Shown here one piece after another: positions 11,451 through 26,300 of a DNA stretch of 64,000 nt (within the stretch, counting starts at the first letter, position 1; each line of letters starts with the position of its first letter). The stretch is from Sternotherus odoratus (taxonomy: Eukaryota > Chordata > Testudines > Kinosternidae). The translations under genes were made by a program, and so were the position numbers. The notes beneath the pieces were generated by a model. The model searched no databases, had not been told where the DNA came from, and saw only the letters and a program-made list of their open reading frames with translations. The stretch spans positions 94,797,890 through 94,861,889 of the forward strand of contig JAVMKO010000003.1 of assembly GCA_032164245.1 (NCBI GenBank), read 5' to 3'.

Positions 11451-13975
11451 GCACCCCCAAAAGTATCATATTTATAAACCTTTTATAGAGTTTGCCTTCA
11501 CTAGGAAAACAATTGTATTTTCAAAACATGTCAATTAACCTGTGTTAGGTATCATGTATAAAAAACATAGCATAGACAAGGCAATTTGCATTTTCGCTTG
11601 TGTCACAATGCAGCCCTGGTTGGTTCTCACCAGTTAACTCATGTTAAAATACAAATTCCTGCCTCTGTTAGGGTTTTAACGTAAGTTAACTAACATGTTA
11701 GTTCACATATTTCGAAAACACTGTTTTACCTAACATGGACACAAACTTACTTATGGAGAACATTCTCAAGCCCCCCACCTCCCCCGTTTTGACTCTGAAG
11801 ATTCAGAATTGCAGAATTTCTGGGGCAGAGAAATGATAAGGGTCACCATAAGTTACAAATGGAAGAAGAGCAGCTGGATACTGCTATTTGCCTGAATAGG
11901 TCTCTAAACTCATCTAATTTTTGAAACAAAGCAGGTTTGGTTCTAATAAGTACTTGGATGGTGACAGTCTGAGAATGCTGTTTTCTAGGCTTGTTGCTTT
12001 TTTGTGACGACAAGCTGTAACCTCTTCAAATCTCATAAGCAAAGCAAGTTTGTGTATAGCCTATATCTGGGTAAGACACTTCCAAAGGGCAAATGAAAGT
12101 CTGTGGACTGCACACATCTGCTATGCACAAAAGCGCAGCTGCTAGTCCATCTCCTAGAACACTGCTTTTGGTAGTTATGGTTTCACTTCCCATCACTTTG
12201 TTTTTCATATTCACATTCAGGTAATTTCCCCTAACAAAACTCCAATGCACGGCTGACAATAGCAACACAAATGTCAGTTAACGGTCATTTAAACAATCCC
12301 CTTTCCAGGACAGCTCTCTTTGGATAAGCTTCGATAAATTCTCCTGCTAATGTGGCCTATTGAAACCTTTTGAAAGTCCCATTCTTTTTTGTAGTTTGCA
12401 ATATTTGGTTTTACCCAAATACAGCACTTTATCACACCAGAATGAAAGATGGAGGGGATCCCTTATAATTATACAGCGTATCTAATATGAAGGAATGCAG
12501 TAAATTTGGCAGACCCTGTTTCATCTTTTAGTGTAAAACAGGGCAATTTTCCCCTCACAGTTTTCATTGCACAGAGGATTTTTGGGGGGGGATATTCCAG
12601 AGCATGAAAAATCATATATTCTAAATTATACTTGTTGGTGAATACAGGTGCATAATTTAATTCTTACAGTAAATCTGTTGGTAATGTTAATTTTATTGTA
12701 AGGTACAAATAATTAATCTGTAGGTATGGGCCTGTGATTAGTTGGTCAACTGTCACATGAGTATAGCTGAGGCTGTGCTGTTTTGACTATATTTTATTTA
12801 CTAATATTATTCTCTACAGGCATGAACACTTCCCATTGAAGAAGCTGAATGGACAGATCCATGAAGACATCTTCATTTTCCCTGGCAGCAGATGTTTTCA
12901 TACATAAACACAATAATAGAGTAATTACATATACGTTCACATTATCCTAGCTGCTGTGTGCTTAGTGCTGCTCAAAACAAGGCACTAAGCCAAATCTTCC
13001 TAGTTTCCATTTTGATTTAAATTATATTCATAATAAAGGGATTTTCATTCAGCCTAAATGCAGTTTCATTCTAGTCTAACAAGCCTCCCCACTTTTTATT
13101 ATTATTATTGTTATTATTCTTTTCCTTTTATTCTAGGTCACTCGGCCCAGATACAAGTGAAATTCTCCTCTGGTGGTGATAACAGTGATGCTACTCAATG
13201 AACTATAACAAGGGCTCTAAATGCATCTCCTGTAGCATACCACAGTGATTTGCAAAAGTGGGAATAAATCAAAGCAGTGAGAGATGCCATGTTGAGCCAG
13301 AAGCTAAATGTTACATCTTGTTGCATGAGGTAAGGGAGAACAGATCCTGTTTTTCTGGCAGCACAATATCTTTGTGCTTGTTACTTCAGATCCAGCCCCA
13401 TTAAAACAATCATTCAGAATCTACAGGAGATTGTCACCTCTTTCTTTCATGCAATGGCAGCTGGTATTGGTGCTTACACACATTCCTCATTCCCTTCAAG
13501 ATTTTCAGCACACAAAGAAGGAGCTTAATTTATACTTAAAAAATAAGTGTCAGCTTACCCTGAGGCTCATCACTAGCACCAAGGGGGGAAAAAAAAGATA
13601 AATGCCTCTAGGTGAACTGGCAGAGATGCTAATTCTCCACTCACTTTACCGCTACACTATATGCACCACATTAATCATTTCACAGACATTTCGGAAAACT
13701 TGCACAATTTTCAAATAAAGATGCATCGTCTTCAACTCAATAACAATACAACTATATCTTGTAGCGCCAGCTTAGTTCATACAAACTCCGTCCCCAAACA
13801 GGAAATTTATAAAATATTCCTGTAGTCCTCTGGGATGTAATTTTTATCCTTATGTGTTTGTTTGTCTATATAGTTTTGTCTTCTCTAGTGAATATTTTTC
13901 CATGTGTTTGTACATATATAATATTGTCATTTGTCTTATTCAACTGCTAACACACTTGGGATGTTTTCTGTTTCA
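11451..13975. other. Gene-free 3' flank of NOX3
   Basis: AT-rich DNA with a short (TTA)n tract at 13098-13119. No exon, RNA gene or clear element boundary was recognised. Confidence 0.4.
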
Positions 13976-13979
13976 CAGT

Positions 13980-13985
13980 TTTATT
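13980..13985 (-). terminator. Candidate NOX3 polyadenylation signal
   Basis: AATAAA on the minus strand about 285 nt past the stop codon. The intervening 3' UTR includes a short interspersed-repeat stretch near 14160-14220. Other AT-rich signals could serve instead. Confidence 0.3.
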
Positions 13986-14268
13986 GCATGGATGGGTAAA
14001 TGCATTATATGATCCTTATGAACTGTGTGTTACACCTCGGTACAAATCTAATATATTTTTGCTTTTGTTTTTTTAATATAGAGCAGAGCTGAATCTTCTA
14101 CTAACTTATGTAAATTCTGTGGGGGTTTCATGTTTTTATAAAAAACCCTGAATTATAAAGACACTTGGGCCCAAATCCTCAACTATAGTTAGACCCCTAA
14201 CTCCCACTGATTTAATTGAAAAAGCATATAATACAATGACATTGATTATAAAATTTCTAAAATACTGT

Positions 14269-14395
14269 TTAGAAACTTTCCTTGTTATAGCGAAACTGAA
14301 CACCCCTTGGATCAGCTGATGAATACAAGTTGCACCTCTTTTGAAGGATCTTGGAGACAGTTTTGGGTCCACAGAAGAATACACCAATGCTGTGG
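14269..14395 (-). CDS. NOX3: NOX3 coding exon 13 (last) with stop codon
   Basis: 127 nt, completes S526 and runs through [18 protein letters not shown] and [17 protein letters not shown] to TAA at 14269-14271. GVFFCGP is the final NADPH motif and the terminal Phe is conserved in the family. Acceptor gctgcag. Human has HFYYNKESF where this reads QFRYNKESF. Confidence 0.96.
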
Positions 14396-17300
14396 CTGCA
14401 GCAATAACACAAAGATAACAGAACAAAACGAATAAACCACATCTTTTGACAGTTTTGTTTGAATCTTTTAAAATGGCCTTATGACAAATGCATTTTTAAA
14501 GTTTTGCCTAAGTATTCATTTCACTAAGTATTCTTTTATAACTACCTTTATTTTTAATTCTTCTTTAGTGTTTATTACAGTGTTTAACTGGATTAGTATA
14601 GCTGAGGTTGCAAAAAACATGTTTAATGAACTCTGTTTTTACATTGTCATAGTTTTACCAAAAAAATATCTACTCCATGGGCTGAAATTTTCCATTCTTT
14701 GTCTCTGAGTGGAAGTAATTTTAAAAAATGCACAAAATCCCTGCAGTCATTTTTGAATTCTATGAAGATGATAAAAAAAATACACATTTCTGCCTAAAGA
14801 CATAATTTAAAAGTGGCTGAATTTGAAACCTGACATGCAAGTAGTCCTCACAGAAGAATAAGTCCATGACCAAGTTTGCAAATATCTAGGCAATTATGTT
14901 ACAGACAATAGAAAAATAGCTATTTTCTGCACAGTAGAATATATCATTTTGAGGGTTTGCTTTTAAAAAGACACTGTGTACATATCCATTAAACATATAC
15001 AGTACACAATAATTAGCTGTGCACCTACTGGAGTAAATTTTCAGAATTTGTGCCATTAGAGCAGGAAGCTAAATCTGCAGCAATGAGGTGCAACCGATGT
15101 TTGCTCCCAATAAGCGGTCTCAAAGGAAAGTTCAAATGAGGTTCAAATAAATTCTAACCACAAAAACAGTGTTGCAGAAGTGTTAACTTGGTTAACGTGG
15201 TTAAAACCAAGAACATGTGCACACCACTGAATTTCCAAAGCACACCTATGCATAAGTGGAAACTGGAGCTCCAAAATGTTTGCACCAGTAATTGCACCTA
15301 TAAGAGCTTGGAATGGCTAAGAATCTGATTTGCTGCTGCTGCCCCAGTCTCTAGCTGGACAGTTCTAGCTCTGTGCTCTGTAGCAGGTGTGAATGGTGAA
15401 TACATAGGCTGACCATATTTCCTTGTGACAAAAATGGGACATTGGGATGGCAAAAACGGGACGGGGTTATAACTCCCTTCAGATCCCAAATATAACCCTA
15501 AAACGCCCCACCCCATATCCATAAAGTCACCAATACCCAACCCTCACATAACCACCTCCAGGCCCCCCAACACCATCCCACTACCAAGGGAAGGCCCCTT
15601 ACACCCCCACAACCTTCCCATCACAATCTCTCCCCATAGCCCCCCACTAGCAACCAATACACCCCCCCAGGCTCCCCCAACGGCCTCAAAACACAGCCCC
15701 CCCCCAGCCTCCCACCTCCCCCATGACCCCCCAGCTCATCCCACCCCTGCAGGCCCCGCCGCTGCGCCCCCCTCCCCCCCCAGCCACCACCTACGCTGGG
15801 CTCCGCGTTTCCTCCATGTGGGGGAGGGGGAGGGGGGAGCGAGGCACCAGGCAGCCCCTGCCCGGCCAGCAGCTCCACTCCGCCCACCACCGCTGAGCCT
15901 CCCCTCCCCAGCCCCTACCTACACTGGGCGCAGCGTTTCCTCCACGTGTGTGTGTGTGGGGGGAGCGAGGCACCAGGCAGCCCCTGCCCGGCCAGCAGCT
16001 CCACTCTGCCATTGCGCCGGGCTCTGCTGTAACCGGCTCGCATGACATGTGGGGGCGGCCCAGCCAATCGCGCCACGCGGGCTCTGCAGCAGCTGCGGCG
16101 GAGGGGAGGGGGGAGCAGGCCGGGGAGGGGAAGGGAGGAGGCGGGACCTGGCCGTGGGTCCCTGAAATAAGCCGCGTCCCGTTATTTTTACGAAAAACGG
16201 GATAAATTTGATATTTTTATTACAAAGAAGGGACGGTCAGAAAATATGTAAAAAACGGGACTGTCCCGTTCAAAACGGGACGTATGGTCAGCCTATGAAT
16301 ACATGATGTAGTACAGCAGTTCTCAAGCTGTGGGTCGGGACCCCAAAATGTGTCGGGACCCCATTTGCGAGGGCTGGCTTAGCCCCACCACCCAAGGCTG
16401 AAGCCTGAAGCCTGAGGGTTTCAACCCTGCGTGTTGTGACTCAGGTTACAGGCCCCCTATCTGAGGCTGAAGTCCTTGGGTTTTAGCTTTGCCCCTCGCC
16501 CACATCCTGGTCAGTGTGGCTCGACAGGCTCCGGCTTCAATCCCCTGTCCTCAGGCCATGCAGTAAGTTTTATTGCAGAGAAGGGAGCCCATGTGGAAGT
16601 AGACTCAGTGGTGTACAAGGGATGTAGACTCTGGTCAGGAACAGCCCTAGTCATTTTGCTGGCCAGGGCAAAAAACATTTTTGGCACCCACCCCTCCTCT
16701 AACAGGTAAAGAAAACCTAAAACGCAGTTGGCCAATCAGTTGGGGAGTGGGAGCCTAGCAGGCCAGTGTCCCCTGGAAAATGTTATAGTGCCCCTGGAAG
16801 CTGGCACCCAGGGCGACGGCCCTGTTTGCCTGCCCTAGAATCAGCCCTGAGTCTGGTTACCTCATGAAAGCCAGCTGCCTCTACCCACACACTGCAGAAC
16901 CATGCCAATTCCTCTGCATCCTGAGCCATCTGCACGTGCAGAGAGCATGGAGGAGCAGCAGTTTTTGCCCCATATAGGTCAAATAAAATGGTTCTCCCAT
17001 GCACTTTTTCCTTTAAAGTGTTCACATTTGACCTTAAATGTATAGATTGAAGCTCACAAGCAAATTCATAGATTCATAGGACCCCTGTAATCATCCAGTC
17101 TGACCTCCTGTATAGCACAAGCTGTAGAACTTTCCCACAATAATTCCTTTTGAATTATAGCATATCTTTTACAAAGAGCTCCAACCTTGATTTTAAAATT
17201 GCCAGCGATGGAAAATCCACCATGACAGCTTGGTAAATTGCTCCAATAGGTATTTACATTCACTTTTTAAAATGTATACCTTATTTCCAGTCTGAATTTG

Positions 17301-20300
17301 TCTAGCTCCAACTTCCAGCCACTGGATCACATTATACTTTGTCTGCTGGACTGAAGAGTCCATTATCAAATATTTGTTCCACTTGTAGACACTTACAGAC
17401 TGTGATCATGTCATCCCTTAACCTTTTCTCGGTTAAGCTAAGTAGATTGAGCTATGTGAATATCACTATAAAGTACCTTTTCTAATGCTTTAATCATTCT
17501 TATGGCTTTTATGTGAACCTTCTCCAATTTATCAACACCCTTCTGGAATTGTGGACACCAGAGCTGGACACAGTATGCCAACAGTGGTCATACCAGTGTC
17601 AAATGCAAAGTTAAAATAACCTTCTTTCAAGATTCCTCTCTTTACGCATGCAAGGATCACATTAGCCGTTTTGGCCATAGCATTCCAATGGGAGTTCACG
17701 TTCAGCTGACCATCCACCACGACCCCAAAATCTTTTTCAGAGTCACTATTTCCCAGATCAGAGTCCCCATTGTGTAAGTATGGCCTACATTCTTTGTTCC
17801 TATCTGTATATATTTACAGTTAGCTATATTATTTGTTTGCTCCCAGCTTACCAAGCAAGCCACACCGCTCTGTATCCATGACCTGTCCTCATCATTATTT
17901 ACCATTCCCCCAATTTTTTCATACTTATCAGGAATGATTTTATGTTTTCTTCCAAATCATTGATAAAAATGTTAAATAGCACAGGGACAAGAAATGATCC
18001 CTGTGATACCCCACTAGAAACACCTGTTTGATGATGATTCCCCATTGACAATTACATTTTGAGGTTTATCAGTTAGCCAGCTTTCAATCCGTTTAATGTG
18101 TGTCATGTTAATTTTATATCATTCTAGTATTTTAATCCAAATGTTATGCAATATCAAATCAAATGCCTTTTAGAAGCCTGTTACATCAACACTATTCATT
18201 TTGTCAACCAAACTTGTAATCTCATAAAAAAAAAGATCAGGTTAGTGTGACTAGATCTGTTTTCCAAAAGCCCATGTTAATTGGCATTAATTATATTACC
18301 CTCCTTTAATTCTTTATTAATTGTGTCCTGTATCAGCCACTCCATTATCTTGTCTTAGCTCAATGTCAGACTGACAGGCCTCTTACGACCCAAATTCACG
18401 TTCCCAAAACTTCAGAGCTGGATTCTTAAGAAAGCATCACAGCATTCAGGACTTCTTACCATCACCTTCTATTCTGTGTGTGAAAAGCAGCACAGAAAAT
18501 GTTGTTCTTGAAGATTTTTCACTTCACAACTATATTTTGAAAATTGTCAAATGATAAAGTTTAGACTGCAAGTAAAATTTGACTGTGTCTAAATTTTAAA
18601 GATATGATTTTGTAGTAGAAATATTTCATAAATAAAAATGAAAAAAAACCCATCCTTTTCCCCATGTGACAAAGTGGGAGGTTTTTTTGGTTTTTCCAAT
18701 GGTTTGCATGCAGAGGGGGTGGGACTCAGTTTCCCTGGATGTTACTGGTTTAACGAGGTGATGGGAGAGGGAGTTTGTTGTTACAGAGGACCGGCAATGG
18801 AACTTGGGACTCCAGCTAATGGCCTGGAGAATGGATACCCCAGCGACTAGTGACCTGATGACCAGGAGATCCAGCTCAGGAGTCGCAGCCGGTTCTGGCT
18901 AGTGAGAGGACTAGGTTCTGCGGGGAGACCTGAACTGCTAGGGACCTGGCCAGCTGGTTCCAGCCAGAGGGGGACAAAGGACAAAAGAGAGGAGAGGAGG
19001 CCCAGGCGACCCTGTTTATCTGGATAAATGACAATGGATAGAGGTGGAACTTGGGGGAGGAGATATCAGATGCCCAGCCTGGAGGCAGGGGAGACTTAGA
19101 TGTGCTGTGCTGAGGGAGGCCAGGTCTGAGGGCTCTAAGAGTTTTCTGTGCTATGTTCAAACACTCAATAAACCCTCCTGTTTCATGCTGGCTGAGAATT
19201 ATTCCAGTCTGGGGAACATGGTTGCATTATTCCCTCTGGGAGTGGAGGCTCTGGGGTCCGGAGCAAGAGGACTCCCTAAGAGGGAGCCCACGGTGAGAGA
19301 CAGGCATGCTAAGGTTCAGAGAGGTGTGGTTCCAGGAGGTAGAGGGGCTTAACCCCAGAGAAGGGCTGTCTCACTGAAGGGGGTTCCCTCCAGCGATCCT
19401 ATGGGGCCAAGAGTGGGCTCCACTTGTAAGTCCGTGACAGCCCATTTTAAAATTTTTCTTATTTCCCGATTTGTATTCATTTTTACAATTCATTTAACAA
19501 CTGGTTTCTCTATTACTATTATTTTTTCAATTTTATGTTATTCTCAAAGCTTACTCTTTTCTCTCTTCCCCTTTCAGCATTTTAGTTTTTCATTCATAAA
19601 TTTTTTTTTGGTCCTTTTCCTTTCTCAACCCTTTCTCTGAATGCAGGCCTTTAGCTTGCCTTAACGGGTAAATATTTAGAAATGGAAAAGAAGCACAAAG
19701 ATTCCAGAATTTTCTGGTGATGAACACAAAAATATTTAAAATTCTTTCTTCAAAGGCTTCCAGGAACAAAGAAGCTTTTCTCAGACCACTAGCAAATCCA
19801 TCAGATTCAAATGAACTGTCTTTGCCAGCAGAGATGAACTAATGACAGAACAGCACAGTCTTACAGCAGTAGCCAAATATGTTGGAAGAACAAACATATC
19901 CTTGACATCATAAGAAAAAAGATCACAGTTTATCTCTTTAATAACTATCTTCAAGGGAAATTAATGTTACTTTGTCCTTTGTGCAGAACAGTAATTGGAT
20001 TGTGTGTTTCAATTATATCTGGCAAAGGCCAGGATATTGAAATACTTATAAATATTAGATTTTCTTATCCAAAAATTAGATTTTATTGGCATTCTCTTTT
20101 TGAGATTTCTTCATTAAAAGCTTCATTAAACATAAATCTTCTTTCCACATAGCAAAAAACTAAATTATTTCAAAAGGGTCATTTGAAAAGATTTGCCCTC
20201 CCACTATTTATGTTAAGAAAGTTACATAATAAGGCTAGACGCTAACCTGCCTTACCTAGGATGATTTTCTGCTATTTGCCTGAACTCAGTGTCCCAGTTC

Positions 20301-23300
20301 GGCCTTCCATAGAAAGTCTTCTGTCTCAGACCGGTAATTACATCCATCTTTTCATCATCATGTAGAGCTATATGAGTAGCCTAAAGCAAAATTTACAGCA
20401 AGACAGTCATTTTAGAATCAACAATGTATATGCTGAATAAGAAGTTAAGCGATAATACTGTCTCTGAATAAAAGGTGGAAATATATATTACTCAGGGGGG
20501 GAAAAGCCTTATAATTATTATCAGAGGGCAGCGGCCCCTAAAGAGACAGAGGGACAGGGGGAGGATAACATTTTCAAGCCTAAGTGGCTTAGATGCCTAA
20601 ATTCCATTTTCAAAAGTGACTTAGGCATATGGGCTATTGACTTTCAATGAGACTTGTTCCTAAGGCCCTGATCCTGAAAGGAATTTAGGTGCCTGTGAGG
20701 ATCTGGGCCTAAGTCACTTTTCCAAACAGGACTTAGATTCCTAAGTTACTTAGCAGCTTTTGAACATTTCCCAGTAGTTAAGCAGTTAATAACCATTTTA
20801 ATGCTGAAAAGAAATGATTTGGGAAAGAAATGATTTGGGAAAAACATAAGTAATAGTGATTTTAAAATAAATATTAGAAACTATATGCAAAATAGGAATT
20901 CTGAGCATATCCAGGATGTGTATACTTTGAATTTTCAGTTGTTCACAGAGAAGCAGTAAAAGAGGGTAGACACAACAGTCTACCACCACTTTTATTTTTG
21001 TATTTGCAGAGAAAAGAACCTGCTTAAATATACTGAAGAATATTCCACCTCATACTTTCATGTAGCATATACATACCATCATTAGTGATGGGCCAATGCT
21101 TTACCGATACATACTTTATGATATCAGACAAGCAATAAAAAGCTTTCCTCTGTTAAGTTGATAAAGGAAATTTACTTGCAAGTAATTTTGCTTGCCATTT
21201 TCTTTCCCCTTATTCCCCCAGTAGTCTCCTTTCAGAAAACATTATTGTACCACCTGTAAGCAAGGAGGCAAAGAACCAAAGTTGATATTGAGGATTATCC
21301 ACAACCACTTTAACCTCAGTTGAGAAACTTCCAGATCAAGGAAATAGATGTATTTTCGAAATTTGATTATATAATAACCCATCTGTCTAATGCTCTGTGT
21401 ACACAGACTATGCTCCCTAAGGCAGGGACCATCTTTTCTTGTATGTTTGGAAAGTATTTAGCAATACCAGGGTAAAGTAAAAGCACCAGGGACGGTGCAA
21501 CCACTAGGCGGGGGCATGGATTGGGGAGGGGCCGGGTTCTGGGCACCACCAAAATTTCTACAAACCTGTCACCCCTGCGTGGGGGGGCTGTGCACCCTTC
21601 AGGAAAACTCAGGGGGTGAAAAGGGGAACACCTGGTCTGGGAAGCAGCCCCTGGGCATGGCTGGCCCCTGGGGTCTATAAAGGCTCATTAAAATTTGTCC
21701 CTCAATAAACCAATGTGCAAAGGGGAGAGGGAGGGTGCAAGGTAAAAGTTTTGCCTAGGGCGCAAAATATCCTTGCACAGGCCCTGGTAGGCACTATAGC
21801 AAACCAGTACATAAAAACATAAATAATAAACCAATTAACAAGACCCATGTTAATTGATATTGCCATACCAGCATAAGAAACAAAAAAGAAACAAGAGAAA
21901 TGGAAAAGTATGAAGAACTCTGCCACAAAGTGGAATGATGATGGAAAGTAGAAAAAAGATGATTACTACAGCACTTGGAGCAATCCCTCAGTGTATGAAT
22001 GAGCAGCTCAGGAATATGGTAGATGTGCAAAACATCATGATTAATGATCTCCAAAAGCCAATGCTCTTAGGCTTTGTGAGAATATTAAGGGAAGTCAAAA
22101 GAGAACCAGTACATTTGAGCACCTAAAATGCAGACGTTCTGTGGACAGTTTAACAAAATGTTTGACTACCCAAACCTACAGTCAGTCCATGGTCAGGATT
22201 TATTGGTGACTCATGGGAATAAAATTTTGATGGAAGTTTCCCCCTCTTTATGCTTAAAGATCTTGTCTCTTGTGAAGGCTATTTGGTGAAAAAAATCCCT
22301 ATGATGTCCTACTGAGGGATAATAACAACAATTATACTGTAATATAATTAATACTATTATAATTAATACATATTATTATTTGATCCAACATAGCAATGCC
22401 TATGTTCCTTTTCTCCTAAATAATATACATAATTCCGATATGTAGACAGAAATAAGGCCTTTGTGGTTTTTTTCAAGTTACATGCACAGGAATGCAGTTA
22501 TGTGCATAATTTGCATGCAGATTTACTCTCTCTATAGGTTCTTATATTGCACCCATCACTGCATAGGTATTTAAAAATCAAACATACAATCTCTCTCTAT
22601 TTTCCTCCCTCTGTAGGTAGGAGTAACCTGTTTGTATTATAGGGTATCATTATTATTATCCTTGTCAAGAATTATTGAAGAAAAGCTCAGTCAAGAAATT
22701 TGTTTGGAATTTAGTTTTTGAATGTGGTGTGACCTGTGGTCATTATCTTTGGCAGGAGTGGATTCCATAGTTTGGATCCATCCCTTATGAAAGTTCCCTA
22801 TCTTGTGCTCATGAGTGTCTGCTATTGCTTGACAGCTTCAGTCTTCTGGTGAGTCACAGGAGGTATGGTGGTAAAGGGAGATGTGGTCTTCCCGCTAGCT
22901 TGGGCCAATCTCATGAAGGGCTTTGACTATCGTGGCAAAGGACTTGAACTGGAGTCTATTCAGTGGAGAGCCAATGCAGGGACTGGATGATTTGCTCATA
23001 GCAGATGGTGGCTGCATTCTGTACCAAGTGGAATTTTTTCAATATTTGTGGCTTCAGTACTAAGTATAATGAATTACAGCTATGAAGCCTAGATGTCTCA
23101 ACTGCATTGCCAGGACAGGGTTTGATATCTTGAGGCACAATTTCCTGACCATCCACAGATGGAGGGGGGCGGCTTGTTTGCCACCATATCTGTATTTGGT
23201 CATTCTGTGGCTGTGAATCTATAAGGATGTCAAGACTGAACACGTTTAACAATCTAAAGGTACATGCCCTCAACAGAGGGGGAAGAAGTAAATTCTCCAA

Positions 23301-26300
23301 AGGGATTTTTGCTTTCTAACAACAGCACCTTCATTTTACCTGGGTTCAGCTTCAGTCAATTGCTTTTTATCCAAATGTTCTTCTTGGCCAAATGCTGGGG
23401 GATAGCCTGGAGAGAATGCTGGTTTTGTACCGCGTAAAGGAAATCTAAAGCTTGGTGTCATCTGAGTATTGCTGGTATTTAAGCTAAAGTTGTCACACAG
23501 TCTCCACTAGTGGTTTCCTAAGGATATCAAGTAAGATAGGGGAGAGGCTGAAGGCTTGTGGGATTCCACATGTGAGAGCTCTGGAGGCAGAGGAACTGTT
23601 ACCAATGACAACACCCTGTGTTTGGTCTGAGGAGAAGAAAGCCATTTCACTGCACTTATCCCACCTCCAAAAGGTTGCAGGGGTGAAAACAGTATCATTG
23701 CTCAGTGGCGCTCAGTGGTATCACATGCCACAAAAAGGTCCAACATGATAACTACAGATGTCCCTTACTCATGAGGGCAAAAATTGTTTGTTTCTGTACC
23801 ATGTTCTGACGTGAAGATTCAGGATATTGGTAGCTGGTAAGTGATGGGGACCATGTGTTTTGTTAGCTTCTTGATTAGCTTATTTAGAAATAGATGGTAG
23901 ATAATAGATAGCCTGTGAGTTTCCTAACATTGAGAAACAGCTTGTTTAATATTGGTCAGACTATCAGGATGGGTAGTAGATTTTTCTCTCCAAAAGAAGT
24001 TTGCACAATCTCTGTTAGATTACTAGTAGAAGACAGAGGATCTCAACCTTTTTGGGCTCACGAACCACTTGTAAATGTTTGTGGCCTGTTGCAACCCAGT
24101 AAACAGTCTGGGGATAGAGGCCCTGGGGTGGGGGAGAGGTGCCGGAGGGAGTACCTGTGGCCTCATACTCAAGGTGGGGGAAGTGTCGCTCTCGTTGTCT
24201 CCTTGTCTTGGTGGTAGGGTGGCTGGCGCAGGCCTCAGACTCAGCATCAGCCCATCAATCAATGCCTCCCTGCAGGCCTTTCCCCCCTCTCCAGGGTGGG
24301 GAGCTGGTCCTGGTCCGGTCACCCTCCTGGGCGGGCTCTGAGGCCGTGAGGTGAGGAGATAGTCCAGCGGAGAAGTATTTGCCGGCTCCGCTTACTTGGT
24401 AGCCTGGCCAGTTACCACAGAGTGGTGGCTCCTGCAGCTCCTGTGCTGTGAGGCTGGCTGGGCTTGTCTCTCAGTTCTGGGCATTGCAACCTGTGGGGTT
24501 GTAGCGCTGCTCAGGTTTGGCCCTACCCCACTGACTGGACCACATGACCCATTGAAACATTCTGGCAACCCAGTTTTGTGTCCTGACTCAAGGGTTGAGA
24601 AACTGATAGAAAAGGCTGTTTGGACTGTGTGTGTGTGAATAACTGCACACATAAATTTTGAAAATCAATCCCATCATGTTGAAAGCACCTCAAGTCATTA
24701 CCTTTTGAACAATCCCTGAGGGAAAGTAGAAAGGAACTAAGATGAGAGAAGAAAAACATAAGAAACAGGAGGAGAGGTTTTCCTTTCCTGCATCTAATGT
24801 GACTTGATTGACCAATTAATAAAGCAGAGAGAAAAGAAAGACCCGTTTGGGGACAAATAAAGAGGGAAGAAGCTGAATGCACCTCCTTAGTCTAAGTAAT
24901 ATGCAGATCTCAGAGTGGGATCAATTAATGAAATTTAAAGTTGGAAAATTTAAAACTGATCAAAGGAAATACATTTTCACACAACACACAGTTAACTTGC
25001 AGAACTCATTATTCTCCAGCCAGGTCACTAATTTAGTTTGTCCCATTCTGAGGTAACAGGGTCCAAAGAAATATATATATAGTCCCATGTCCTCACAACA
25101 GACAGGGCCTTAATACCTCCAGCTGAGCCCTCTATTTGGCTCAGCTTTTCCTTGGGGCTTTCAACATCTCTACCCTCTCCTTACTTCTGAGAGGGGTGTG
25201 TGGAAGGGAGGTTTTTTTGTACACTCTACAACAAGGATGGTTAACACGAGAGCCCGGGCCCTCTTACTGTATGGGACTGCAACCAAGAGCCCTATTAGAG
25301 ACAAAAAAAATCAGCATACTGAAGTGCCTTGAGGCTGTCTCCCTGCCGCTTCCTACCATTCGCCTCCCTCAAAGTCCAACTTCAACCTAGCTGATAGCCC
25401 ATTCCTGGCAGCAACGTTTTTTGTAGTTTCCTTGTCAGGATCTCTCAGGATAGTTCTGTCCTCCTACCCCGACTGCCCCCTTTTAGCCATCTGGCTTCCT
25501 TTAAAGTTCCCCCTCTAGCTGAAGCAGGTTCTTCAGGTATGGGGGGAGGGGGAAAGGTGGGGATCACCTGGGCTCAGAGCTGCTCTTTAACTCCTTCAGT
25601 TCCAGTATGTGGTTTATACAGCCCATCACAATGGATAACAAAAACATATTTTATACATATAATAGTAAGGATTTAAAAGAAACTAATAACCATGGAAGGC
25701 ATTCCACAAACCATCATGGCAACATCCAACTTAGAGTTCAGAAGAAATTTTCCATGCTGGCAAGTTTTCTTCCATCTTACTCTATAGCAGATGGTACTGG
25801 CAACATCCAAAGATAAGATCTTGGACTAGATGGTCCAAGGGTTTGATCCAATACAGCAATTCCCATGTTCCTATTTTCCTAAAGCTAAATTGGAAGTGGG
25901 CTATATATTTACAGATCTTTGTCTCCTTGCTTCCCATTAGTGGAGTTAATATGGTGTAAGTGTGGAAAAATATCACAAAAAAATTAAAAAGGAAATTTTA
26001 GAAGAAAAAAACCCTGTGTATCAACTACTTCAAAAATTTAATATAATTACAATAATTCATCCATTTGCTTGTTACTGTTTCAGATGCTGTCATACTGGAA
26101 AAGTAAGGTACATTAACTCAAACCCATTTCATTAATACCTGACTTTCATCCCAGCCAGTAAGATATATATGATAATTTAGAAAATGGGTTTTCCCTTTCT
26201 CAGCCATTTGTGTTTCCAACAAGAACAGGAGATCAGCAAACCACTCAAAGGCAGACGCATCTCGGCAAGTCCAATAGAAATAAACCTGTCAGGTAAAAAT

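Noticed and set aside
15621..16205. Several GC-rich open frames and an apparent CpG island
   Set aside because: They lie inside the 891-bp hAT-type element and arise from its C/G-rich duplicated module; not a host promoter or gene.
24023..24354. Overlapping open frames on both strands
   Set aside because: Within a hAT-type element; no similarity to proteins.
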